A stretch of 64,000 nucleotides of DNA from Variovorax flavidus (GTDB lineage Bacteria; Pseudomonadota; Gammaproteobacteria; Burkholderiales; Burkholderiaceae_C): NCBI RefSeq assembly GCF_030317145.1, contig NZ_JASZYE010000001.1, positions 2,108,001-2,172,000 of the forward strand, in the 5' to 3' direction. How positions within the stretch are numbered: the stretch's first letter is position 1; every line of letters begins with the position of its first letter. Below the pieces are notes generated by a model that worked only from the letters and a program-made list of their open reading frames with translations, had not been told where the DNA came from and did no database searches. Below, in pieces: positions 58,383-64,000 of this stretch. A program made the position numbers and the translations under genes.

Positions 58383-60665
58383 ATGGACGATCGGCAAGCG
58401 GCATTGGACTATCACGAGTTCCCGACCCCTGGAAAGATCTCGGTGAACGCGAGCAAACCACTGGTCACGCAGCGCGACCTTGGCTTGGCATACACACCCG
58501 GCGTGGCCGCGGCGTGCGAGGAAATCGCTGTAGATCCGCTCAATGCATACCGCTATACGAGCCGCGGCAACCTGGTAGGTGTCATCACCAACGGTACGGC
58601 CGTTCTCGGGCTCGGAAACATTGGTGCGCTTGCATCCAAGCCCGTGATGGAAGGCAAGGGAGTCCTATTCAAGAAGTTCGCCGGTATCGACGTGTTCGAC
58701 ATCGAGATCAACGAGACTGACCCCGACAAGCTAGTGGAGATCATTGCCGGGCTGGAGCCTACCTTCGGTGGCATCAACCTTGAGGATATCAAGGCCCCCG
58801 AGTGCTTCATCGTCGAACGCAAGTTGCGTGAGCGCATGAAGATACCGGTTTTCCACGATGATCAACATGGCACGGCGATTACAGTTTGTGCTGCTTTCAT
58901 TAACGGCCTGAAGGTGGTCGGCAAGGACATTCGCGAAGTCAAGGTGGTGACGTCAGGCGCTGGCGCCGCGGCACTGACCTGTCTGGACTTGATGGTGCAC
59001 TTGGGCCTGCCACTGGAGAACATCTGGGCGACCGACATCGAAGGCGTGGTCTACCAAGGCCGAGAAACATTGATGGATCCAGACAAGGCACGATTTGCGC
59101 AGAAGACCAAAGCGCGCAAGTTGGTCGACGTCATCAAAGGGGCCGACGTTTTTCTTGGGCTGTCCGTCGGTGGAGTGCTCGAGCCGGAAATGCTGACGAG
59201 CATGGCGGAACGCCCATTGATTCTCGCGCTGGCCAATCCAACTCCGGAGATATCACCCGAGCTCGCCTACTCCTTGCGAAGTGATGTCGTCATCGCGACG
59301 GGCCGTTCTGACTACCCGAACCAGGTCAACAACGTGCTCTGTTTTCCCTATATCTTTCGCGGTGCGTTGGACGTGGGTGCGACGACCATTACGCGCGAAA
59401 TGGAGATCGCAGCTGTCTACGCGATCGCGGGACTTGCCGAAGAAGAGCAGAACGAAGTTGTGGCGGCGGCGTACGGCGGCTACGGTCTGCCGTTTGGTCC
59501 CCAGTATCTGATTCCGAAGCCTTTTGACCCCCGTCTGATCGTGCGTATCGCACCCGCCGTCGCAAAGGCTGCGATGGAAAGCGGCGTGGCGACCCGCCCG
59601 TTGCCTGACCTGGACGCCTACTCGGAGCAACTTCAACAATTCGTCTATCACTCAGGTGCGTTCATGAAGCCGCTTTTCGCGGCGGCCAAGAAGCAAGTCC
59701 GCGAAGGGGGCAAGACCCGCATCGTCTTCACGGAAGGCGAGGACGAGCGCGTCCTGCGCGCTGTGCAAGTTATCGTCGACGAGAAGCTTGCCCGCCCGAT
59801 CCTGGTGGGGCGCCCCGAGGTGTTGCTTTCGCGGATTCAGAAGTTTGGCCTTCGGCTACGCCTGGGGCAAGACGTCGAGGTGACCAGTCCTGACTACGAC
59901 GAACGTTTCCATCAGTACTGGACGACATACTGGGAGCTGATGTGCCGGCACGGGATCACCAAGGAAATGGCGCGTGTGGAGATGCGACGTCGCTTGACGT
60001 TGATCGGAGCCATGATGGTTCGTCTCGGCGACGCTGATGGCATGGTGTGCGGCACAGTCGGCGCCTACCACGATCACCTTCGGTTCGTCGATCAGGTCAT
60101 TGGCAAAAAGCCCGAAGCGCAGACCTATGCGGCGATGAACATCCTCCTGCTAAACGAGCGCACCGTGGCTTTGGTCGATACCCATGTCAATGACGATCCA
60201 ACAGCCGAGCAGATCGCGGAATTCACAGTCGCGGGCGCCGAGCAGATGGCCTGGTTGAATCTGTCCCCCAAGGTGGCGCTTCTCTCGCGTTCGAACTTTG
60301 GTTCGGGCAGTTCTGCATCGGGGGCCAAGATGAGACGAGCCTTGGAACTGGTAATCGACAAGGCACCCGATCTCGAGGTCGACGGTGAGATGCATGGCGA
60401 TTGCGCGCTGAATGAAGCACTGCGCCTGAGCATTCTGCCGACATCTCGACTCAAGGGCCCCGCCAATCTGCTGGTCTGCCCCAACGTCGACGCGGGCAAC
60501 ATCGCCTATAACCTACTGAAGACAGCAGCGGGTAGCAATGTGGCAGTGGGTCCCTTCCTCCTCGGAGTCAACGCGCCAGTGAATATCCTAACGTCGAGCG
60601 CCACCGTCCGACGAATCATCAACATGGCCGCGCTGACGGTGATTGACGCAAATCGAGTGCCATGA
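58383..60665 (+). CDS. maeB: NADP-dependent malic enzyme with phosphotransacetylase-like C-terminal domain
   Basis: 760 residues, the MaeB length. N-terminal malic domain with the catalytic Tyr in [16 protein letters not shown](P)-binding domain with [16 protein letters not shown], and a PTA-like regulatory domain from about 430 to the end. It converts malate to pyruvate and CO2 with NADP, supplying NADPH; acetyl-CoA often controls it through the PTA-like part. It has the divergent LysR 5 as probable regulator. Confidence 0.95.
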   Translation: MDDRQAALDYHEFPTPGKISVNASKPLVTQRDLGLAYTPGVAAACEEIAVDPLNAYRYTSRGNLVGVITNGTAVLGLGNIGALASKPVMEGKGVLFKKFAGIDVFDIEINETDPDKLVEIIAGLEPTFGGINLEDIKAPECFIVERKLRERMKIPVFHDDQHGTAITVCAAFINGLKVVGKDIREVKVVTSGAGAAALTCLDLMVHLGLPLENIWATDIEGVVYQGRETLMDPDKARFAQKTKARKLVDVIKGADVFLGLSVGGVLEPEMLTSMAERPLILALANPTPEISPELAYSLRSDVVIATGRSDYPNQVNNVLCFPYIFRGALDVGATTITREMEIAAVYAIAGLAEEEQNEVVAAAYGGYGLPFGPQYLIPKPFDPRLIVRIAPAVAKAAMESGVATRPLPDLDAYSEQLQQFVYHSGAFMKPLFAAAKKQVREGGKTRIVFTEGEDERVLRAVQVIVDEKLARPILVGRPEVLLSRIQKFGLRLRLGQDVEVTSPDYDERFHQYWTTYWELMCRHGITKEMARVEMRRRLTLIGAMMVRLGDADGMVCGTVGAYHDHLRFVDQVIGKKPEAQTYAAMNILLLNERTVALVDTHVNDDPTAEQIAEFTVAGAEQMAWLNLSPKVALLSRSNFGSGSSASGAKMRRALELVIDKAPDLEVDGEMHGDCALNEALRLSILPTSRLKGPANLLVCPNVDAGNIAYNLLKTAAGSNVAVGPFLLGVNAPVNILTSSATVRRIINMAALTVIDANRVP

Positions 60666-60711
60666 CGCTAGACAGCGCCATGTGGGCAGGGGCGCAGTCC
60701 ACTCCGCCCAA

Positions 60712-60819
60712 GTGAGCGCCGGTACCCTGACAGATCCCGGAATTCAAGCGATGATGCGCAAGGTTCTGGACAACCACCGGAACCTTTTGGATCGGATTGG
60801 TGTCGCAAGTCTCCGCTAA
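60712..60819 (+). other. Short open frame, possibly a gene remnant
   Basis: A 35-codon frame from a GTG reads MSAGTLTDPGIQAMMRKVLD and continues to VASLR before TAA. It looks like the C-terminal end of a normal soluble protein rather than random sequence, but there is no ribosome site and the rest is missing. It lies in the 230-base gap between maeB and AraC 2. Confidence 0.25.
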
Positions 60820-60898
60820 GGGTTCGGAAGTAGCCGCCCTATCCCTGCGCACCTGGCCGCCTCTCAAGGCACCGAAAGCACTCCCCCTTCACCGAACG

Positions 60899-61807
60899 AT
60901 GTCACTGCAGGAACGATCCTCAGCCGAAGCACTCGACGAACGCGTGCCCGGCGAACTACTCGCCAGCAGCAAGGGGCGACCCTGGAAGGACCTGTTGGTG
61001 CAGGTCTTTCTTCGCCGGCCCGTCCAGGAGAGCCTGATCATTCCCGCGGTTCCCGAGCCGCTGATCGTCTGGGTGCTGTCGGGAAGCGCGGTTGTAGAGG
61101 AACGCGAGCTCGGCGGGCAGTGGATAGCAAACCATGTTCGCGCCGGCGACTTCTTCCTGACTACCTCGCCGAAGCCTTGCGAGTTGCGATGGGCAACCGA
61201 GGGCGAGGAGCCATTCCAGGTGATGCATCTCTACCTTGGGTTGGACGTCATGAAACGTGCTGTGCGCGACGTTCACGGTGCAGACCCGTTTGAATTCGTC
61301 CTGAGGGAGGTTTCCGGGGCGAACGACTCGGCACTCTCGATGTTCCTCAGCCAGATTCGCGCCGAGCTCATGGGACAGCGGCAGCCAAGCACCCTGATGG
61401 TTCAGGGTCTGGCGCAGGGCTTGGCCGTGCATTTGGTTCGTGCCTATGCCGACGCCGGGAAGCGCCCGGTCGCCCCGCGCGGCGGGCTACCCGCATTCAA
61501 GCTGCATCGCATCATCGCCATGCTCGAAGAGCGCCTTGACAGGGAATTCCGCCTGCAGCCCCTGGCGAGCGCTGCAGGCCTGAGTGAGTTCCACTTCTGC
61601 AGAGCGTTCAAGAAGACCACCGGCTTCTCCCCCTCCCGATACTTCATTCGCCTGCGCGTCGACAGGGCTCGCCGCCTGCTTCGCGAGACCAGCAAGCCGG
61701 TGATCGAGGTGGGGCTCGACGTGGGTTACGCAAGTCCGAGCCACTTCGCACAGGTGTTCAAGCGCGAAGTTGGCGTCACACCGAGCGAATACCGCGGCCG
61801 GGTCTGA
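60899..61807 (+). CDS. AraC-family transcriptional regulator (AraC 2)
   Basis: 302 residues from the ATG at 60899. N-terminal sensor domain of the AraC_binding_2/YesN-like kind and C-terminal double helix-turn-helix LASAAGLSEFHFCRAFKKTTG and VGLDVGYASPSHFAQVFKREVGV. The next gene is an SDR 169 bases downstream on the same strand, its probable target. The frame stays open further upstream but the conserved part begins after 60899. Confidence 0.9.
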   Translation: MSLQERSSAEALDERVPGELLASSKGRPWKDLLVQVFLRRPVQESLIIPAVPEPLIVWVLSGSAVVEERELGGQWIANHVRAGDFFLTTSPKPCELRWATEGEEPFQVMHLYLGLDVMKRAVRDVHGADPFEFVLREVSGANDSALSMFLSQIRAELMGQRQPSTLMVQGLAQGLAVHLVRAYADAGKRPVAPRGGLPAFKLHRIIAMLEERLDREFRLQPLASAAGLSEFHFCRAFKKTTGFSPSRYFIRLRVDRARRLLRETSKPVIEVGLDVGYASPSHFAQVFKREVGVTPSEYRGRV

Positions 61808-61976
61808 CCCTCGCCGTCCGACAGCAAAACTCCGACAGGGTCCGCAAGGCAGCGAGCGCTCCAGAAGCGCATCGCCGCGACCATTCATCCCGTGCTCAGC
61901 GAAGTTCAACGCTTCTCAAGAGGTTGATCGTTGAGGCGCACGAATCACAACTTGGATGAATGGAAAAAGGAACGTC

Positions 61977-62723
61977 ATGGAACTCATTGGAAAAGTCGCA
62001 CTGGTGTCTGGCGCCTCGAGCGGCATCGGCGCCGCAACCGCTCGCAAGCTGGCGGCCAACGGCGTAAAGGTAGGGGTTGCCGCCCGACGTCTGGACCGCC
62101 TGGAGCAACTCGTTGCCGAGATCCGCGCCGCGGGAGGTGAGGCCGTGGCGATCGCCATGGACGTCACCGACCCTGCGGCAGTCGCTGCCGGGGTCAAGAA
62201 GCTGGCCGACACCTACGGCGCGATCGACATCGCGTTCAACAACGCCGGACTGATGCCGATCTCGGACGTCGAGAGCCTGAAGACGGACGAATGGCACCGC
62301 ATGATGGACGTCAACGTCAAGGGCCTGCTGAACACGACGGCCGAAGTTCTGCCCTACATGAAGAAGCAAGGTGGCGGGCACATCGTCAACACCTCGTCGA
62401 TCGCCGGGCGGAAGGTGTTCCCGGGCCTCGCGGTCTACTGCTCCAGCAAGCACGCGGTGACCGCGTTCTCGGAAGGTCTTCGACTGGAGGTTGCGCCCAA
62501 GCACAACATCCGGGTCACCTGCATTCAGCCAGGCGCGGTCGAGTCCGAGTTGTTCGAGCACATCTCCGACGAGAAGTACCGCGAGCAGATGGAGCAGTTG
62601 AAGGATCAGATGACCTTCCTCAAGGCCGAGGACATCGCGGACACGATCCTGTTCGCACTGAAGGCGCCGAAGCACGTGAATGTGGCAGAGGTCTTCGTGC
62701 TGCCCACCACACAACCCTGGTAA
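61977..62723 (+). CDS. Short-chain dehydrogenase/reductase (YdfG-like group, SDR 3)
   Basis: 248 residues. The ATG at 61977 has AAAAGGAA upstream. SGASSGIG loop at about 12-19, NNAGLMP, and catalytic Tyr-Lys in AVYCSSKHAVTAFSEGLRLE. NADP-dependent oxidoreductase of unknown substrate. It is followed by TetR 3 116 bases later. Confidence 0.92.
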   Translation: MELIGKVALVSGASSGIGAATARKLAANGVKVGVAARRLDRLEQLVAEIRAAGGEAVAIAMDVTDPAAVAAGVKKLADTYGAIDIAFNNAGLMPISDVESLKTDEWHRMMDVNVKGLLNTTAEVLPYMKKQGGGHIVNTSSIAGRKVFPGLAVYCSSKHAVTAFSEGLRLEVAPKHNIRVTCIQPGAVESELFEHISDEKYREQMEQLKDQMTFLKAEDIADTILFALKAPKHVNVAEVFVLPTTQPW

Positions 62724-62821
62724 GCCCCGCGGCCCGGTGGCCGCTGCCGGATTCTCCGCGAAAGCAGGATGGCCGACAGCGTTCCACCACCGCAGTGCCG
62801 GCGGCGCCTCCCCACTTTCTG

Positions 62822-62836
62822 GACTGTTTGGTTTAT
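62822..62836. promoter_or_regulatory. Candidate TetR 3 half-site at its own promoter
   Basis: GACTGTTTGGTTTAT, just before the TetR 3 start, shares GAC(T/C)GTTTGGT with the site at 63501-63515 (minus strand) before the exporter gene. A pair of matching sites at both genes suggests common control. Confidence 0.4.
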
Positions 62837-62839
62837 ATT

Positions 62840-63460
62840 ATGGACATGAAGCAAATCGTCGCAGCACAGGCACCGCGCGGGCGTCCGCGCCAGTTCGAAT
62901 ACGGCGAGGTCGTGGAGCGGGCTATGGATGTCTTCTGGTCAAACGGCTACAACGGCACTTCCCTGCCAGCCTTGCTTGACGCGACAAAGCTCTCGCGCGG
63001 CAGTCTCTATGGCGCATTCGGCGACAAACATGACCTTTTCCTGCTAGCGCTCGATCGCTACATCGCCGACTCACTGGCTCGTGTCGACGTCGAGCTCGGC
63101 GGGCAAGAGGGCGCGATGGCTGGCCTGCGAGTCTTTCTATCCGGCTACGTTGACCGCACCAGCGGTGTTGCTGGCAAGCGCGGATGCCTGGTCGTCGCGA
63201 CGACGATGGAGCTTGTTGCGCAGGACGTCCAGGTGGCCCAACGTATCCGTCGCTTCTTCAAGGCAATGGAGCAGAAGATTGGCGCGGCATTCGAGCGAGC
63301 CCAAAGTCTGGACGAGCTGGCCGAGGGTGTCGACCCTGCCACCGCCGCGCGCATTGTGCTCTGCATGGTCGAAGGTTTGCGCGTGGTGGGCAAGACCGGC
63401 GTCGAGCGCGCCATGCAGCAATCGACGGTTGACGCTTTGCTCGACCGCTTGACCAAGTAG
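62840..63460 (+). CDS. TetR/AcrR-family regulator (TetR 3)
   Basis: 206 residues (start 62840 or 62846). Helix-turn-helix GYNGTSLPALLDATKLSRGSLYGAF (about 37-61), followed by a C-terminal domain of the AcrR/NemR-like group (GCLVVATTMELV). It is upstream of the EamA exporter gene and shares a sequence element with that gene's promoter. Confidence 0.92.
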   Translation: MDMKQIVAAQAPRGRPRQFEYGEVVERAMDVFWSNGYNGTSLPALLDATKLSRGSLYGAFGDKHDLFLLALDRYIADSLARVDVELGGQEGAMAGLRVFLSGYVDRTSGVAGKRGCLVVATTMELVAQDVQVAQRIRRFFKAMEQKIGAAFERAQSLDELAEGVDPATAARIVLCMVEGLRVVGKTGVERAMQQSTVDALLDRLTK

Positions 63461-63500
63461 AGGTCCGTGTGGAAATCCAGAAGGTTCCGCATATCTATTT

Positions 63501-63515
63501 TTGTACCAAACGGTC
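63501..63515. promoter_or_regulatory. Candidate TetR 3 site before the EamA exporter
   Basis: On the minus strand GACCGTTTGGTACAA, matching the element before TetR 3. It lies 16 bases upstream of the exporter ATG. Confidence 0.4.
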
Positions 63516-63530
63516 TTAAAAGACGCTGTC

Positions 63531-64000
63531 ATGTCGCTGATCCAGATTTCCTGCGCCCTGCTGGTTCCCCTGCTGTGGGGATTCCAGTTCGTCGTCATTA
63601 AGACGGGCCTGGTGGCGTTTCCACCCTTGTTCTTTGTTGGCGTGCGCTTTGCCGTTATCGCCGCGCTGCTCCTGCCCTTCGTTGGTCGACCCACCCGGCG
63701 CGAGCTCGGTCCGATGGTCCTCATCTCGATCTTCCTGGGAGGACTGAACTTTGCGCTGACGTTTGTCGGACTGGCGTACGGTCGTGCAGGCGTGCTGGCG
63801 GTGGCTCAGCAGTTGTCCACACCGTTCACCGTGCTGTTGGCGTGGCCGTTTCTCGGGGAGCGGCCGTCCCTGCGCATGATGCTCGGTCTGGTCGTTGCGT
63901 TGGGCGGCGTTGCGCTGTCCTCGGCCGGGTCGGATGCCTCGGTGGCGCTGCTCCCGGTCTGGCTCATCATCGGCGGCGGTCTGGCGCTGGCGGTCGGCAA
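63531..64000 (+). CDS. DMT/EamA-family exporter, C-terminus cut by the window edge
   Basis: The frame is open from the ATG at 63531 to the right edge (156 residues of an expected 290 or so). Hydrophobic segments include SLIQISCALLVPLLWGFQFV, FFVGVRFAVIAALLLPFV and GLVVALGGVALSSAG, the EamA repeat with its LWGxxF opening. It is an inner-membrane exporter of amino acids or metabolites. TetR 3 lies just upstream on the same strand. Confidence 0.85.
   Translation, partial: MSLIQISCALLVPLLWGFQFVVIKTGLVAFPPLFFVGVRFAVIAALLLPFVGRPTRRELGPMVLISIFLGGLNFALTFVGLAYGRAGVLAVAQQLSTPFTVLLAWPFLGERPSLRMMLGLVVALGGVALSSAGSDASVALLPVWLIIGGGLALAVG

Overview
The window (about 65% G+C, no stop-free ends except at the two edges) reads like chromosomal DNA of a betaproteobacterium of the Burkholderiales, most like Comamonadaceae such as Variovorax. 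This is an inference from gene families and codon use: ETF-ubiquinone oxidoreductase, Bug-type tripartite-tricarboxylate receptors, many LysR regulators, MaeB malic enzyme, sulfite-oxidase-like YedY protein. I see no rRNA, tRNA, CRISPR array or insertion sequence. Two genes are cut by the edges: a lipase-like protein at the left and a DMT/EamA exporter at the right.

Layout. 1-4 kb: lipase-like protein, then a MarR-EmrB/QacA efflux operon. 4-29 kb: a dense redox/electrophile-stress region of short operons with OsmC/Ohr, two AhpD/carboxymuconolactone decarboxylases, two NmrA-type NAD(P)-binding proteins, two secreted cupins, peroxiredoxin-like protein, catalase, WrbA quinone reductase, SDRs, alpha/beta hydrolases, a PagL lipid A deacylase, two LuxR-type regulators, a sensorless histidine kinase and an ECF41-type sigma factor. 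30-36 kb: an aromatic-catabolism operon (amidase, tryptophan-dioxygenase-like protein, PcpA/LinE-type ring-cleavage dioxygenase, WrbA, LysR, maleylacetate reductase). 36-46 kb: CynX-like MFS with divergent AraC, an SDR, and an operon of CocE-type hydrolase, acyltransferase and a large winged-helix/ATPase/TPR regulator. 46-64 kb: separate small modules, each with its own regulator: HxlR-quinone oxidoreductase; LysR-PdxA-TTT receptor; TetR with a molybdopterin oxidoreductase/cytochrome b pair; ParD-like protein with methionine aminopeptidase; TetR with an aldo/keto reductase gene broken by a stop codon; LysR-malic enzyme; AraC-SDR; TetR-EamA.

The main discovery is a promoter architecture that occurs eleven times between 4.19 and 45.57 kb with invariant spacing: ATTGGTG, 8 nt, TCAACACCGTGC, 10 nt, ATGCCTACCG, 18 nt, then a -10 hexamer TACGAT/TAGCAT. 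Every copy points into a gene or operon of the stress set: two small hypothetical proteins, the CMD-NmrA-Ohr-LuxR-PagL operon, a membrane/hydrolase/peroxiredoxin/bestrophin operon, cupin 1, the histidine kinase operon, WrbA-LysR, catalase, the Tat-hydrolase-DLH-LuxR operon, an SDR, and the CocE hydrolase-acyltransferase-regulator operon. This looks like one regulon with a dedicated activator whose site is centred near -65, as for LysR-type regulators; several of its operons encode further regulators.

A second layer covers the paralogous copies. The ECF41-like sigma gene lacks the usual C-terminal SnoaL-like domain. Matches to the known ECF41 promoter (TGTCACA-N16-CGTC) lie upstream of CMD 2 and of an SDR. 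The sigma gene and NmrA 2 share another conserved promoter block of the same geometry. The region therefore seems to hold two sets of paralogous stress genes (NmrA, CMD, cupin) under two different control systems.
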